A stretch of 52,426 nucleotides of DNA from Pseudomonas profundi. GTDB taxonomy: Bacteria; Pseudomonadota; Gammaproteobacteria; Pseudomonadales; Pseudomonadaceae. This document shows positions 17,070-27,263 of this stretch, piece after piece. A program made the position numbers and the translations under genes. The notes under the pieces are model-generated. The model did no database searches. It had not been told where the DNA came from and was given only the letters and a program-made list of their open reading frames with translations. Position 1 is the first letter of the stretch; the number at the start of each line of letters is the position of its first letter. The stretch covers positions 35,120 to 87,545 of the forward strand of contig NZ_VTPZ01000016.1 of the NCBI RefSeq assembly GCF_008638305.1. Direction: 5' to 3'.

Positions 17070-17173
17070 AACGGTTTGCGGGTTGCCGTTATCGGGAGTC
17101 AACGCGGCGTCGCATCGGGTGTGCGCTGATCCCCATGCTGCCCGCACACCCATAACAACAGAAAGGATAGAAA

Positions 17174-17752
17174 ATGTTAGCTCTGGTAGCAGGTTTGGTG
17201 ATCTTTCTCGGCATTCATTCGACGGGGTTGTTCGCTCCCGATTGGCGCGCTGCGCAAAAACAGCGGCTCGGGCAGAACGCCTGGAAGGGTATCTATTCAT
17301 TAACCGCGCTGATCGGTCTGGTGCTTATCGTCTGGGGTTATGGTCAGGCACGGCTGGATCCCACATGGTTATGGATCCCGCCGGTCTGGACACGGCATCT
17401 TGCGGCGCTGTTGACGATACCGGCATTCATTCTGCTGGTAGCCACCTATCTGCCCGGCACGAAGATGAAAGCGCGGATAGGGCACCCGATGCTGCTCGGC
17501 GTCAAGTTCTGGGCCATTGCGCACCTTCTGGCCAACGGCACCCTGGCCGATCTGCTGCTGTTTGGAGGCTTCCTGGCGTGGGCCGTAGCGCTGTTTATTG
17601 TCCTGCGCCGACGTGATCGCGCTGCCGGTGTGGTACGGCCTGCAGGCAAGTTGAGCCGTGATGTGATGGCGGTAGTAGTCGGGTTGGTACTCTGGGTTAT
17701 ATTCGCGCTCTGGTTGCATCAATGGTTGATTGGTGTGCGTCCGTTCGGCTAG
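17174..17752 (+). CDS. NnrU family membrane protein
   Basis: A 192-residue integral membrane protein with about six hydrophobic segments. The NnrU pattern is clear: 'LVIFLGIHSTGLFAPDWRAAQKQRLGQNAWKGIYSLTALIGLVLIVWGYG' at the N-terminus and 'IGHPMLLGVKFWAIAHLLANGTLADLLLFGGFLAWAV' in the middle. NnrU was first seen near nitrite/nitric oxide reductase genes, but most homologues, like this one, have no such neighbours; it is also related to isoprenoid-modifying membrane enzymes. Biochemical role not assigned. A GAAAGGATAG ribosome site lies just before the ATG. Confidence 0.85.
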   Translation: MLALVAGLVIFLGIHSTGLFAPDWRAAQKQRLGQNAWKGIYSLTALIGLVLIVWGYGQARLDPTWLWIPPVWTRHLAALLTIPAFILLVATYLPGTKMKARIGHPMLLGVKFWAIAHLLANGTLADLLLFGGFLAWAVALFIVLRRRDRAAGVVRPAGKLSRDVMAVVVGLVLWVIFALWLHQWLIGVRPFG

Positions 17753-17843
17753 ATGACGCAGGCAGGTGACAGTAATAACGCCGGTGAGTAATGTTGGTAA
17801 AAACAGTATCGGTTGAGACGAGTCGACATTCAGGAGCCCGACC

Positions 17844-18815
17844 ATGCAACTGTTGTATCCGGAGATCAAACCCTACGCTCGCCATGAACTGGCCGTCGAG
17901 GCCCCCCACGTTTTATATGTTGATGAAAGCGGTGAGCCGGACGGTCTGCCGGTGGTCTTTCTGCATGGCGGACCGGGTGCCGGTTGCGACGCGCTAAGCC
18001 GGCGTTTCTTCGACCCTTCGGTGTATCGCATCATCACTTTCGACCAGCGCGGAGCGGGTCGCTCGACGCCGCACGCCAGTCTCGAGAACAACACTACAGC
18101 CCATCTGGTCAGCGATATGGAAGCGCTGCGTGAGTATCTGAAGATCGATAAATGGGTGCTGTTCGGTGGCTCCTGGGGTTCGACGCTGGCATTGGCATAT
18201 GCCCAGGCGCATCCGGACAGGGTCAGTGGCATTATCCTGCGTGGTGTTTTTCTCTGCCGCGACCAGGACATACGCTGGTTTTACCAGGAAGGCGCGAGCC
18301 ACATCTTTCCGGATTACTGGGAGGACTATGCTTCGCTTATTCCGGAGGTCGAGCGTGGCGATATGGTCTCGGCCTATTATCGCCGGTTGATTGGTGATGA
18401 CGAGATCCGCCGGATGCACGCGGCCAGGAGCTGGTCAGTATGGGAAGGCCGCTGCGCCACGTTGCGTCCCAGTGCGCAAGTGCTCGACCGGTTCAATGAC
18501 TCACGTCGTGCTTATGCAATGGCCCGGATCGAGTGTCACTACTTTATCAACAAGGCTTTTCTTGAGCCGGATCAGCTACTGCGTGACATGCCGTCTATTG
18601 CACATATCCCTGGCATTCTTATCCATGGTCGTTATGACATGGTGTGTCCGCTGGATAATGCCTACGCCTTGCACCAGAGCTGGCCGGGCAGTGAGCTACA
18701 GATTATCCGTGACGCCGGGCACGCTGCGTCCGAGGCCGGCACGGCCGACGCGCTGGTTCGTGCCACACAGTCCATGGCGCAACGCCTGTTACACCTGCCT
18801 CCCCAGGCAGAATAG
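17844..18815 (+). CDS. pip: Proline iminopeptidase
   Basis: A 323-residue alpha/beta-hydrolase of peptidase family S33. The oxyanion motif 'LHGGPGAGCD', nucleophile Ser in 'LFGGSWGSTLALAYA', acid in 'IHGRYDMVCP' and catalytic His in 'DAGHAASE' are all present, and the length is typical. It removes N-terminal proline from peptides in the cytoplasm. An AGGAGCCC ribosome site lies before the ATG. dtd starts 2 bp after its stop, so the two are cotranscribed, as in other pseudomonads. Confidence 0.95.
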   Translation: MQLLYPEIKPYARHELAVEAPHVLYVDESGEPDGLPVVFLHGGPGAGCDALSRRFFDPSVYRIITFDQRGAGRSTPHASLENNTTAHLVSDMEALREYLKIDKWVLFGGSWGSTLALAYAQAHPDRVSGIILRGVFLCRDQDIRWFYQEGASHIFPDYWEDYASLIPEVERGDMVSAYYRRLIGDDEIRRMHAARSWSVWEGRCATLRPSAQVLDRFNDSRRAYAMARIECHYFINKAFLEPDQLLRDMPSIAHIPGILIHGRYDMVCPLDNAYALHQSWPGSELQIIRDAGHAASEAGTADALVRATQSMAQRLLHLPPQAE

Positions 18816-18817
18816 GC

Positions 18818-19255
18818 ATGAAGGGATTGCTGCAGCGGGTCAGCCAGGCCCGGGTAGAGGTAAATGGAGAAGTTGTCGGGGCGATCGACCATGGTCTGCT
18901 CGTGCTGATTGGCATCGAGCCAGAGGATGATTACACCCGCGCCGATAAATTGCTGCAACGGCTACTGCGTTATCGGGTCTTCAACGATGCGGAGGGCCGT
19001 ATGAACGCCTCGCTGCAAGACGTCGAGGGAGGGTTGCTCCTGGTCTCGCAATTCACTCTCGCAGCCGACACACGCAAGGGATTGCGGCCGGGGTTTTCCA
19101 CAGCGGCGCCGCCAGAACGGGCCGCTGAGTTGTTTGAATACCTGCTCGGGCAAGCTCGCGAGCATCACACTCACGTTAGCAGCGGAAAATTCGGCGCTGA
19201 CATGCAGGTGCATCTGGTCAACGACGGGCCGGTTACCTTTCTCCTGGAGGTATGA
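18818..19255 (+). CDS. dtd: D-aminoacyl-tRNA deacylase
   Basis: A 145-residue Dtd protein, the usual length. Signature segments are 'MKGLLQRVSQARVEVNGEVVGAIDHGLLVLIG', 'LLLVSQFTLAADTRKGLRPGFSTAAPP' and the C-terminal 'NDGPVTFLLEV', which carry the active-site SQFTL and GPVT motifs. It cleaves D-amino acids (and glycine mischarged to tRNA-Ala) from tRNA, a proofreading role. It is coupled to pip upstream and ends 2 bp from the stop of the convergent isomerase gene. Confidence 0.96.
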   Translation: MKGLLQRVSQARVEVNGEVVGAIDHGLLVLIGIEPEDDYTRADKLLQRLLRYRVFNDAEGRMNASLQDVEGGLLLVSQFTLAADTRKGLRPGFSTAAPPERAAELFEYLLGQAREHHTHVSSGKFGADMQVHLVNDGPVTFLLEV

Positions 19256-19257
19256 TC

Positions 19258-19851
19258 CTAGCCTTCGCGCGCTAGGGCCTCTTCTACGAAATCCAGACGG
19301 TCTTGCCCGAAGAAGAGTTCGTCGTCGACGAAGATACTGGGAGCGCCAAACACACCCCTGGCAATGGCTTGCTCGGTGGTCTGGCGCAGCCGGTCCTTTA
19401 CCGCCGGATCACCGATCAAGCCCATCACTTCTGCCGGGTTGAATCCGTTACGTTCGAGCACCTGGGCGACGATCTTCGGCTTGCCCATGTCCAGTTCGTC
19501 TACCCAGATGGCAGTGAAAACGGCGCGCAGATAGCGATCGAGCTGTTCGGTATTCTGATAAGCAGCCGCCCCACGCATCAGCTGCAGCGTATTGATCGGA
19601 AAAAACGGGTTGTGGTTGAGCGGCACACCGTAGCGCCGGGCGAAGCGCTGGAAATCCTGACGGGTGTAATTGCCCTTGGCCGGTACGCTCGCCGGTGAGC
19701 TATTGCCCGTGGCCTGAAACACGGCGCCAAGCAGCATTGGCTTGAGTTCCAGGGCAGCATTGTGGCGTTGTGCAATGGCCTTGATCTGGGTCCATGCGAG
19801 ATAGCTGGCCGGACTACCGACATCAAAATAGAACTCGATTTTTTTATTCAT
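19258..19851 (-). CDS. 2-hydroxychromene-2-carboxylate isomerase-like DsbA-family protein
   Basis: A 197-residue thioredoxin-fold protein of the DsbA/GST-kappa superfamily. The N-terminus 'KIEFYFDVGSPASYLAWTQIKAIAQRH' carries the serine that replaces the DsbA cysteine pair in HCCA isomerases, and 'GVFGAPSIFVDDELFFGQDRLDFVEEAL' is the cis-proline and C-terminal helix region. True HCCA isomerases act in naphthalene breakdown with glutathione, but no aromatic catabolic genes are nearby, so the substrate is open. It lies 24 bp downstream of the SDR gene on the same strand, probably as one operon. Confidence 0.82.
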   Translation of the reverse strand: MNKKIEFYFDVGSPASYLAWTQIKAIAQRHNAALELKPMLLGAVFQATGNSSPASVPAKGNYTRQDFQRFARRYGVPLNHNPFFPINTLQLMRGAAAYQNTEQLDRYLRAVFTAIWVDELDMGKPKIVAQVLERNGFNPAEVMGLIGDPAVKDRLRQTTEQAIARGVFGAPSIFVDDELFFGQDRLDFVEEALAREG

Positions 19852-19875
19852 TGCAGGTTCCTGGTGTTGAGATTT

Positions 19876-20604
19876 TCAGAAGGTTTCCATCCACGGACGC
19901 AGATCCAGCTCATGCGTCCAGCAGTCCCGCGGTTGGCAATGCAGCTGCCAGTACTGCTCGGCGATGTGCTCCGGGTCGAGAATGCCGGCCTGGTCCTTCA
20001 GGGCATACCGGTCGGGAAAGTTGTCGCGAATGAAGGCGGTATCTATCGCGCCGTCGATGATCGGATGTGCGACGTGGATGCCTTGGGGACCCAGTTCGCG
20101 GGCCATGCTCTGGGCAAGAGCGCGCAGCGCGAACTTGGCGCCGGCAAAAGCGCTGAAACCACTGCTGCCGCGCAGCGAAGCCGTGGCGCCGGTGAAGATA
20201 ATAGTGCCGCGCTGGCGGGGCAGCATCACCCTGGCGGCCTCGCGGCCGGTAAGGAAGCCAGCCAGCGCGGCCATTTCCCATACCTTGCGATATACCCGTT
20301 CGGTGGTTTCGGTAATCGAAAATTGTACATTCGCGCCGATATTGAATATCACCACCGCAATCTCACCCAGGTCGCGTTCAATCTCATCAAATAGCGCGAC
20401 CATCTGCTCCTCACGGCGGGCATCACAGCCGAACGGGTACGCCTTGCCTCCGGCGGCCTCGATGTCGCTTACCAGCGGTGCCAACTTGTCCGCCTGGCGG
20501 CGGGTGACGCATACAGCAAAACCCTCACGGGCAAATCGCCGGGCAATGGCGCTGCCCGTGGCATCGCCGGCGCCGATCACAACGGCAACAGATGGTCTGG
20601 ACAT
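19876..20604 (-). CDS. Atypical short-chain dehydrogenase/reductase family protein
   Basis: A 242-residue SDR protein. The Rossmann start 'VAVVIGAGDATGSAIARRFAREGFAVCVTRR' and 'VVIFNIGANVQ' are in place. The usual catalytic YxxxK is replaced by FxxxK in 'SAFAGAKFALRALAQSMAREL', so the proton-donating tyrosine is missing although the lysine remains. The C-terminus ends 'WTHELDLRPWMETF'. The protein may bind NAD(P) without normal reductase activity or use another residue. It is upstream of the isomerase-like gene with a 24-bp gap. Confidence 0.8.
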   Translation of the reverse strand: MSRPSVAVVIGAGDATGSAIARRFAREGFAVCVTRRQADKLAPLVSDIEAAGGKAYPFGCDARREEQMVALFDEIERDLGEIAVVIFNIGANVQFSITETTERVYRKVWEMAALAGFLTGREAARVMLPRQRGTIIFTGATASLRGSSGFSAFAGAKFALRALAQSMARELGPQGIHVAHPIIDGAIDTAFIRDNFPDRYALKDQAGILDPEHIAEQYWQLHCQPRDCWTHELDLRPWMETF

Positions 20605-20698
20605 GAATGCTCCTATGCTTGCGTTTTATAGGTGGATCTCCAGGGCCTTGGCGCGCTGATCTGCGGAGATGAGACGACGACGGCTTGGCCTGCAGGTA

Positions 20699-21406
20699 TC
20701 AATAAAGCCTGGATATCAAGGCTGTTACAGCTGTTTCGACCCGCAGGATTCGTTCGCCCAGTTGCACCGGTGTGAAGCCGGCCTCGATCAGTTTTTCAAC
20801 TTCGTAGGGTATCCAGCCGCCCTCCGGTCCGATAGCCAGGGTGGCCGGGGAGGCCAGGGCGCGCGGGCAGGGTGGATAGTCACCGGGATGGGCGACCATC
20901 GCCTGGCTGCCGATAATCAGCTCGGGGAGACGGTCTTCAACGAAGGGTTTGAAGCGCTTCTCGATGATGATTTCAGGCAACACCGTATCCCGGGCCTGCT
21001 CAAGCCCCAGCAACAGATTCTCGCGTAGCGCAGCCGGTTCAAGAAAAGGTGTCTGCCAGAAGCTTTTCTCGACGCGATAACTGTTGAGCAGAATAATGCG
21101 CGGCACGCCGAGGGTGGCGCAGTGCTGCATGATGCGGCGGAACATCTTGGGCCGCGGCATTGCCAGCAGCAGCGTGAGTGGGAGCTTGGGGGGCGGAGGA
21201 GCGTCCAGGGTAATGTTGAGTTCGGCCTGGTTATCCGAGAGCGAGAGAATCTGTGCCTGTCCCATCATCCCGCCAATCCGGCCTACCCGCAGCGTATCGC
21301 CGGTGCTCAGCTGCTGAATCTCGAGCATATGACGCAGACGGCGACCGCTCAGTTTTACATGGGAGGCATCGCTGAAATCCTGCTCGTCGAGCAAGAGCAG
21401 GTTCAT
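20699..21406 (-). CDS. rsmE: 16S rRNA (uracil(1498)-N3)-methyltransferase RsmE
   Basis: A 235-residue SPOUT methyltransferase with an N-terminal PUA-like domain ('VKLSGRRLRHMLEIQQLSTGDTLRVG') and the knot motifs 'LAIGPEGGWIPYEVEKLIEAGFTPVQLGERILRVETAV'. It methylates U1498 in the decoding centre of 16S rRNA. Its ATG overlaps the tatC stop by 4 bp, making it the last gene of the ubiE-to-rsmE minus-strand cluster, the same order as I recall for P. aeruginosa. Confidence 0.96.
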   Translation of the reverse strand: MNLLLLDEQDFSDASHVKLSGRRLRHMLEIQQLSTGDTLRVGRIGGMMGQAQILSLSDNQAELNITLDAPPPPKLPLTLLLAMPRPKMFRRIMQHCATLGVPRIILLNSYRVEKSFWQTPFLEPAALRENLLLGLEQARDTVLPEIIIEKRFKPFVEDRLPELIIGSQAMVAHPGDYPPCPRALASPATLAIGPEGGWIPYEVEKLIEAGFTPVQLGERILRVETAVTALISRLY

Positions 21407-22182
21407 GCTGGCGGATTGTCCTGCGCGTCCTGCTCGGCGTCCTTCTTACGTTTGAGCAGCAGGCTGAACAGAATCCCTACCTCGTACAGCAACCACATGG
21501 GACCTGCCAACAAGGCCTGGGAAATCACATCCGGAGGCGTCAGCACCATACCGATGATGAAACAGCCCACGATCACGTAAGGCCGTATTTCACGCAGCTT
21601 GGCTACATCCACCGCTCCCGTGAGAACCAGCAGAACCGTCGCCACCGGGATTTCAAACGACAGGCCGAATGCCATAAACAGGGTCAGGACGAAATCCAGA
21701 TACTTGTTGATATCGGTCATGACAGCCACGCCGGCCGGCGCGGTACTGGTGAAGAAACCGAACACCAGCGGGAACACCACGTAATAGGCGAACGCCATGC
21801 CGGAATAGAACAGAATGATGCTGGACGCCAGCAAGGGTATCGCCAGTCGTTTTTCGTGGCGGTACAGGCCCGGGGCGATGAAGCCCCAGATCTGATGCAG
21901 CACGAAGGGCATGGCGAGGAACAATGCGCTGATCAGGGCCAGTTTGAAGGGCGTCAGGAAGGGCGATGCCACGTCGGTGGCAATCATGCTGGTGCCTTCC
22001 GGCAGGAACACGCGCAGCGGCTCGGATATGAAAGTGTAAAGGTCGTTGGCGAAGTAGAACAGGCCAGCGAACACCAGCATCCAGATCACGACAATACGCA
22101 GCAGTCGCGAGCGGAGTTCGGTGAGGTGTGCCACCAGGGGCATGTCTTCGGCCAGCTGGGCCGGGGTGCGCTTATCGCTCAT
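21403..22182 (-). CDS. tatC: Sec-independent translocase subunit TatC
   Basis: A 259-residue six-helix membrane protein, receptor for twin-arginine signal peptides. The N-terminal motif '[15 protein letters not shown]', the first periplasmic loop '[27 protein letters not shown]', and '[20 protein letters not shown]' are all diagnostic. ATG 22182 gives '[16 protein letters not shown]', overlaps tatB by 11 bp and fits homologues better than starts at 22203 or 22218. The tail is charged and Gln/Asp-rich. Confidence 0.95.
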   Translation of the reverse strand: MSDKRTPAQLAEDMPLVAHLTELRSRLLRIVVIWMLVFAGLFYFANDLYTFISEPLRVFLPEGTSMIATDVASPFLTPFKLALISALFLAMPFVLHQIWGFIAPGLYRHEKRLAIPLLASSIILFYSGMAFAYYVVFPLVFGFFTSTAPAGVAVMTDINKYLDFVLTLFMAFGLSFEIPVATVLLVLTGAVDVAKLREIRPYVIVGCFIIGMVLTPPDVISQALLAGPMWLLYEVGILFSLLLKRKKDAEQDAQDNPPA

Positions 22183-22630
22183 CGGGACGTGTCGGAGAGT
22201 CATCGGTGGTATCGTCAATCGACGGCGTCGGGCCGTCGAGGGTCGCCACTGTATCGGCTGTCGGGGCAGTCTGCTCGGTGGATGTTACGGGCGTGTTACC
22301 GGCACGCTTGACGTTTGAATCGGTAACCTTGGGGTCTGCGACCGGGGCACCGGGATCCGGTTTGGCAGGTTTTTCCGGCTTGCCGCCCTGCTTGTCCTGT
22401 TTACCGCTTTTCTCCAGGTTGGACATGATCCGCTCGTTATGAAGCTGCTGGCGAATCTCGTCAGCGCCGATCTCACGCTCGACCTGAGAGCGCACGTCAG
22501 CAAAACCGCGCTTGATGCGACCAATGGTCAGCCCGGCCGTGCGCACAGCGCCGGGCAGCCGTTCGGGCCCCAGTACCAACAGGGCGACGATGGCCACCAC
22601 CAGCATTTCAATGAAGCCGATATCAAACAT
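22172..22630 (-). CDS. tatB: Sec-independent translocase subunit TatB
   Basis: A 152-residue protein with one N-terminal transmembrane helix ('[26 protein letters not shown]'), the hinge and amphipathic helix ('[28 protein letters not shown]'), then a long Pro/Thr/Asp-rich disordered tail typical of TatB. It partners TatC in binding Tat substrates. It lies 6 bp after tatA and overlaps tatC. Confidence 0.95.
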   Translation of the reverse strand: MFDIGFIEMLVVAIVALLVLGPERLPGAVRTAGLTIGRIKRGFADVRSQVEREIGADEIRQQLHNERIMSNLEKSGKQDKQGGKPEKPAKPDPGAPVADPKVTDSNVKRAGNTPVTSTEQTAPTADTVATLDGPTPSIDDTTDDSPTRPDER

Positions 22631-22636
22631 GGACGA

Positions 22637-22867
22637 TCAGTCCCGGGGGTGAGTTTCCGACTTTTTCTCAGGCTGAACGTCCAGGGTGTCCCCGGTCTTG
22701 TTCTGAACCGAGGGCTTTTCATCTTCATCATTGACCGATTTGCGGAAGCCCTTGATGGCTTCGCCCAGATCGCCGCCGATGCTCTTCAGGCGCTTGGTGC
22801 CGAACAGCAGGACCACGATCAGCAATACGATCAGTAATTGCCAAACACTAATGCCGCCAAAACCCAT
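22637..22867 (-). CDS. tatA: Sec-independent translocase subunit TatA
   Basis: A 76-residue pore-forming Tat subunit. ATG 22867 is chosen: GGAGG lies 6 bp upstream and the product starts '[45 protein letters not shown]', the standard TatA helix-hinge-amphipathic pattern. The C-terminus is short and charged. First of tatABC, directly downstream of hisE with a 23-bp gap. Confidence 0.95.
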   Translation of the reverse strand: MGFGGISVWQLLIVLLIVVLLFGTKRLKSIGGDLGEAIKGFRKSVNDEDEKPSVQNKTGDTLDVQPEKKSETHPRD

Positions 22868-22890
22868 TGCAAACCTCCAGGGCAACGCCC

Positions 22891-23223
22891 TCAGTTATGT
22901 TGACGCGACGCCTTTTCGGCCAGGCCGGAAAGGTCAAAACGTCTTTCAAGTTCTTTCAGTACATCCTCTGGCCCGAGACCCAGATGGCTGAGCATGACCA
23001 GACTGTGGAACCACAGATCGGCCGTTTCATAGATCAGCTCCGACTTGTCATCGCTGTGCTGGCAATCCTTGGCGGCCAGAAGCGTTTCGGTACATTCCTC
23101 GCCGACTTTCTCCAGGATCTTGTTCAGCCCCTTGGCGTGCAGACTGGCCACGTAGGAAGCGTCCGCTCCAGCCTGTTTGCGTTGCTCCAGTACTTCGGCC
23201 AACCGGCTCAGCGTGTCACTCAT
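22891..23223 (-). CDS. hisE: Phosphoribosyl-ATP pyrophosphatase HisE
   Basis: A 110-residue all-alpha pyrophosphatase of the MazG-like fold; '[22 protein letters not shown]...[17 protein letters not shown]' contains the metal-binding EExxE and ExxD motifs. It catalyses the second step of histidine synthesis. ATG 23223 overlaps the hisI stop by 8 bp, so the two consecutive steps are translationally coupled; in enteric bacteria the two are fused as HisIE. Confidence 0.95.
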   Translation of the reverse strand: MSDTLSRLAEVLEQRKQAGADASYVASLHAKGLNKILEKVGEECTETLLAAKDCQHSDDKSELIYETADLWFHSLVMLSHLGLGPEDVLKELERRFDLSGLAEKASRQHN

Positions 23224-23629
23224 GTTTATGCTCGTAAATGTGGTGTGGGTCCTTGATGACCGGTTCGACTGTCTGCCATTCACCGTCAGTGAATACCCGG
23301 TAAAAACAGCTCTGACGGCCGGTATGGCAAGCGATATCGCCGAGTTGCTCGACCATCATCACGATCACATCGCTGTCGCAGTCCAGGCGCAGTTCGTGCA
23401 GTACCTGGATATGGCCGGATTCTTCGCCCTTGCGCCATAGCTTGCGGCGCGAACGGGACCAGTATACCGCCCGATTCTCCTGCACGGTGAGCTGCAGCGA
23501 CTCACGATTCATCCAGGCGACCATCAGCACGCGATTGCTGTGAATATCCTGGGCAATCGCAGGGATGAGGCCATTTGCGTCCCACTTTATTTCGTCGAGC
23601 CAGGCCGTATTCAAGGAAGTATCTATCAT
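23216..23629 (-). CDS. hisI: Phosphoribosyl-AMP cyclohydrolase HisI
   Basis: A 137-residue zinc enzyme for the third step of histidine synthesis. The signature runs through '[76 protein letters not shown]', with zinc cysteines in 'LDCDSD' and '[10 protein letters not shown]'. It begins 72 bp after ubiB; the spacer repeats CAGGGTCTA twice. Confidence 0.95.
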   Translation of the reverse strand: MIDTSLNTAWLDEIKWDANGLIPAIAQDIHSNRVLMVAWMNRESLQLTVQENRAVYWSRSRRKLWRKGEESGHIQVLHELRLDCDSDVIVMMVEQLGDIACHTGRQSCFYRVFTDGEWQTVEPVIKDPHHIYEHKHE

Positions 23630-23701
23630 GCGTACAAGTGTGCCAGTTATCAGGGGACGGATGCCAGTTCGACGGTATCCCTCAGGGTCTATAGACAGGG
23701 T

Positions 23702-25297
23702 CTAGTGTTTACGGATCACCAGCCAACCACCCGTGCCCACCAGCAGCCAGTGGAGCGGCTGCGCCTGGGTCCACAGATTGACATCCGTGCCCAGACCACT
23801 GGCGCCAAGCACCACCAGCACGACACCAATCAGCCGCAAAGCGCGGCTGGAATCGTGCTTGCGAGCTGCTGGCTCCGGTTCTCGCTCCGCCAGACGGTCC
23901 ATGGCGCGCCGCGTGGAGGTCAGCAGCGGTGGGATCTGCTCCAGTTGTTGGTGCAGCACACGTGCCTGCTGCTGCGGCATCATGCGCTCACGCATCCAGC
24001 GTTCCAGATAGGGCTGGGCGGTGCTCCAAAGATCCAGATCGGGATACAACTGCCGGCCCAGGCCTTCAATGTTGAGCAGCGTTTTCTGTAGCAGCACCAG
24101 CTGCGGCTGGATCTCCATATTGAAGCGTCGAGCGGTCTGAAACAGGCGCAACAACAACTGACCAAAGGAAATATCCTTCAACGGCCGAGCGAAGATCGGT
24201 TCACAGACACTGCGGATCGCCGCTTCGAATTCATTGACGCGCGTGCCCGCTGGCACCCAGCCGGAGTCGATATGCAGCTGTGCCACGCGGCGGTAATCGC
24301 GCTTGAAGAACGCCAGCAGGTTGCGCGCGAGATAATCCTGGTCCTCCGGGTTGAGGCTGCCGACGATCCCGAAATCGATGGCAATGTATTGCGGCTGCCA
24401 GGGATGGCTACGCGACACAAAAATGTTGCCCGGATGCATATCGGCATGGAAGAAACTGTCGCGAAACACCTGGGTAAAGAAAATTTCCACGCCGGCCTCG
24501 GCGAGTTTCTTCATGTCGGTGCGTTGATCGAGCAGCGCTTCCATATCCGTAACCGGCAGCCCGCTGATGCGCTCCATCACCATGACCTTGTGACGGCACC
24601 AGTTCCAGTAGACCTGTGGGATATAGAGCAGTGTGGAGTTTTCGAAATTGCGCCGCAGTTGTGAAGCGTTGGCCGCTTCACGGTACAGGTCGAGTTCGTC
24701 GAATATGGTTCGCTCGTAATCGCTGACGACCTCCACCGGGCGTAGCCGACGGCCCTCACTGGAAAAGCGTTCAAGTGTGCGTGCGGCCAGAAACAACCAT
24801 TGGATGTCCTGGTGAATAGTTGCGCCAACGCCGGGTCGGGTGACCTTTACCACCACCTCGGTACCGTCATGCAGACGCGCTGCGTGTACCTGGGCCACCG
24901 ATGCCGAGGCCAGCGGCTGGTCGGTAAAGCTGGCGAACACCTCGTCAATGGTCTGACCCAGCTGTTCTTCGATGCGCTGCCTGGCGAGCTCGGAGGGGAA
25001 GGGCGGGACCTTGTCCTGCAGCCAGGCCAGCTCGATTGCAACGTCGTCCGCCAGCAGATCGCGGCGCGTAGACAGGATCTGCCCGAACTTGATGAATACC
25101 GGGCCCAGATCCTCACAGGCACGGCGCAAGCGGGCGCCGCGGCTCATCTTCGGCGCGCGATGCAAACGCCAGGGGCCGATTTTCAACACGAACCGCGCAA
25201 ACCACGGCAGCGGCAGCTGCAGAATGAGCTGATCGAGCCGATAGCGGGTAAAGATTTGCAGTATGCGAAACAGGCGAACAAACGCGGTGAGGTTCAT
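23702..25297 (-). CDS. ubiB: Ubiquinone biosynthesis protein kinase-like UbiB
   Basis: A 531-residue member of the ABC1/ADCK/UbiB atypical kinase family. The family KxGQ motif appears as '[34 protein letters not shown]', the ATP-binding lysine lies in '[12 protein letters not shown]', and the catalytic loop is '[14 protein letters not shown]' with metal site '[10 protein letters not shown]'. Two C-terminal hydrophobic segments anchor it to the inner membrane. It supports coenzyme Q synthesis, probably by ATP-driven handling of lipid intermediates. Start overlaps the ubiJ stop by 4 bp. Confidence 0.95.
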   Translation of the reverse strand: MNLTAFVRLFRILQIFTRYRLDQLILQLPLPWFARFVLKIGPWRLHRAPKMSRGARLRRACEDLGPVFIKFGQILSTRRDLLADDVAIELAWLQDKVPPFPSELARQRIEEQLGQTIDEVFASFTDQPLASASVAQVHAARLHDGTEVVVKVTRPGVGATIHQDIQWLFLAARTLERFSSEGRRLRPVEVVSDYERTIFDELDLYREAANASQLRRNFENSTLLYIPQVYWNWCRHKVMVMERISGLPVTDMEALLDQRTDMKKLAEAGVEIFFTQVFRDSFFHADMHPGNIFVSRSHPWQPQYIAIDFGIVGSLNPEDQDYLARNLLAFFKRDYRRVAQLHIDSGWVPAGTRVNEFEAAIRSVCEPIFARPLKDISFGQLLLRLFQTARRFNMEIQPQLVLLQKTLLNIEGLGRQLYPDLDLWSTAQPYLERWMRERMMPQQQARVLHQQLEQIPPLLTSTRRAMDRLAEREPEPAARKHDSSRALRLIGVVLVVLGASGLGTDVNLWTQAQPLHWLLVGTGGWLVIRKH

Positions 25298-25917
25298 GCG
25301 TCGGGGGTGTCCTGAGGCGGATTCTCTAGGCGTTGCAGGCGGGCTTCAAGCCGGTCCAGGCGCAGTTGCAGCGCGTGGAGTTCTTCTGCGGCGACGTTGG
25401 CCTCGGCTTTGCCCACCAGTTGGCGGGTTTCTTCAGTCAGATAGCGGCCCAGGCTGTGGTTCAGGCTCTGATGCGTCTGCGTGCCCCAGTCGCGGCCGCT
25501 GCGCAGCAGATTGGCAATGCCATGCGCGGGAACCGGGCCCAGCCAGCGTGCCAGTTCGGCTTCGCCATCAATCCGCAGGTCGCCGAGGATATTCTGCAGG
25601 GTGACCAATACCTGACTGTCGCCACTCAGGACCACCTGTTGATCTTGCAGCAAGCGTTGACGCTGATCGCTGAATGCCAGCTGCGCCAGCAGGCTGCTGG
25701 GCGCTGCGAGAGTGCAGTCGGGCTCAAGCTCGGACTGGCTCATCAAGCGGATTTTGCCTTCGCCGGGCAATACAAACACCTGCCAGTCAGGCGCGCTGCC
25801 GCGTATCAGGATAACCTTACCCTCCAGCGCACCGAGGCGCCTGGCGGTCAGCGGGTCACGGGCAATAGCCTGTTCCAGGCTGTACTCGATTCCCGCGAGC
25901 ATGGCCTGCGTCAGCAT
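25294..25917 (-). CDS. ubiJ: Ubiquinone biosynthesis accessory factor UbiJ (SCP2 domain)
   Basis: A 207-residue protein with an N-terminal SCP2 sterol-carrier-type lipid-binding fold ('[52 protein letters not shown]') and a C-terminal coiled coil ('[26 protein letters not shown]'). UbiJ binds hydrophobic ubiquinone intermediates and organises the Ubi complex. Located between ubiE and ubiB with a 1-bp and a 4-bp overlap, the conserved arrangement. Confidence 0.93.
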   Translation of the reverse strand: MLTQAMLAGIEYSLEQAIARDPLTARRLGALEGKVILIRGSAPDWQVFVLPGEGKIRLMSQSELEPDCTLAAPSSLLAQLAFSDQRQRLLQDQQVVLSGDSQVLVTLQNILGDLRIDGEAELARWLGPVPAHGIANLLRSGRDWGTQTHQSLNHSLGRYLTEETRQLVGKAEANVAAEELHALQLRLDRLEARLQRLENPPQDTPDA

Positions 25918-26678
25918 CAGGGTTTGATTCCTCGGTGTAACGCCACGATTCCGCCGGTCATGTTGTGGTAGGTGACGCGGGCGAAACCGGCTTCTTCCAT
26001 CATCGCCTTGAGGGTTTCCTGATCCGGATGCATGCGGATCGACTCGGCCAGATAACGGTAGCTTTCGGAATCCTGAGTGATGAGTTTGCCCATCAACGGC
26101 AGGAGCTTGAAGGAATACTGATCGTAGACTCTGGAGAACAACTGGTTACGCGGCTTGGAGAATTCCAGCACCAACAACCGGCCACCGGGTTTGAGCACTC
26201 GCAGCATCGAGGCGATCGCCGCTTCCTTGTGGGTAACGTTGCGCAGGCCGAAGGCAATGGTGATGCAATCGAAATGATTGTCAGGGAAGGGCAGCGCTTC
26301 GGCGTCCGCCTGAACAAAGCGGACATTGCCGGACACGCCGCAGTCGAGCAGACGATCCCGGCCGACCTTCAGCATCGATGCATTGATATCGGCCAGCACT
26401 ACTTCACCATCGGGGCCGACCAGAGACGAAAACTTGCGGGCCAGATCGCCGGTGCCACCGGCAATATCGAGAACCCGGTTGCCTCGGCGGACACCTGAAA
26501 GCTCGATGGTGAAGCGTTTCCACAATCGATGGACGCCAGCCGACATCAGGTCATTCATCAAATCATATTTGGCCGCCACGGAATGGAATACATCCGCGAC
26601 TTTTGCGGCTTTCTCCGATTCCGGCACGCTCTTGAAGCCGAAATGAGTGGTGTTGTCTGAGTTGTGCTTGTCAGTCAT
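25917..26678 (-). CDS. ubiE: Ubiquinone/menaquinone biosynthesis C-methyltransferase UbiE
   Basis: A 253-residue class I methyltransferase. ATG 26678 gives '[56 protein letters not shown]', the family start; the longer frame upstream is not homologous. The SAM site is '[15 protein letters not shown]', and the UbiE signature '[34 protein letters not shown]' is intact. First gene of the long minus-strand cluster, divergent from the PHA-system gene with a 156-bp spacer. Confidence 0.96.
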   Translation of the reverse strand: MTDKHNSDNTTHFGFKSVPESEKAAKVADVFHSVAAKYDLMNDLMSAGVHRLWKRFTIELSGVRRGNRVLDIAGGTGDLARKFSSLVGPDGEVVLADINASMLKVGRDRLLDCGVSGNVRFVQADAEALPFPDNHFDCITIAFGLRNVTHKEAAIASMLRVLKPGGRLLVLEFSKPRNQLFSRVYDQYSFKLLPLMGKLITQDSESYRYLAESIRMHPDQETLKAMMEEAGFARVTYHNMTGGIVALHRGIKP

Positions 26679-26834
26679 GGGGTCGGCGCCTTGGCAAATC
26701 AACCGACATTCTAACCGCAAATCGAGGGGCCGGGGCTGGTTTTGCAGCGGACAGGCTGTCGCAGTCGCGGATGACGGAAAGCCGGCATTGCGGCATGATG
26801 CCGCCTGGATCAATTCGCAGACGAGATACAATTC

Positions 26835-27110
26835 ATGGCAACCGTAGATATCACGCGAGAACACGCTCTGGGTAAGGAAACCGCCCGGGAACGCGCACAG
26901 AAGCTGGCCGATAAACTGGCCCAGAAGCTCGATGCAAAGTGCGAATGGAAAGGCGATCAGCTGACGTTCAAGCGCAGTGGCGCCGACGGCACCATCTATG
27001 TAGCCGAGGAAAGCGTCAGGGTTGTGGTCAAACTCGGCATGATGTTCACGCCCATGTCCGGCATGGTGAAGAACGAAATCGAAAAGGCGCTGGATAAGTA
27101 CCTGGCCTGA
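26835..27110 (+). CDS. Polyhydroxyalkanoic acid system family protein
   Basis: A 91-residue protein of the PHA_gran_rgn family, habitually encoded beside phasin genes. It has an amphipathic Lys/Ala-rich N-terminal helix ('[42 protein letters not shown]') and a beta-rich end ('[31 protein letters not shown]'). Function is not established; it may associate with PHA granules. It precedes phaI by 153 bp and is divergent from ubiE. Confidence 0.85.
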   Translation: MATVDITREHALGKETARERAQKLADKLAQKLDAKCEWKGDQLTFKRSGADGTIYVAEESVRVVVKLGMMFTPMSGMVKNEIEKALDKYLA

Positions 27111-27263
27111 CCTGGCATCTGCTGACCTGGCATCGCGCCGCCGATGAACGGTCAGCAGACCTCTGTGATTAGTATGTTTTTTCTAATTCTCCGGCGTAGT
27201 TTGACCATCAGAAGCCGGTAATTGACTCGGCTTACGTCTCACTCAACAGTCGGGAGTTACACC

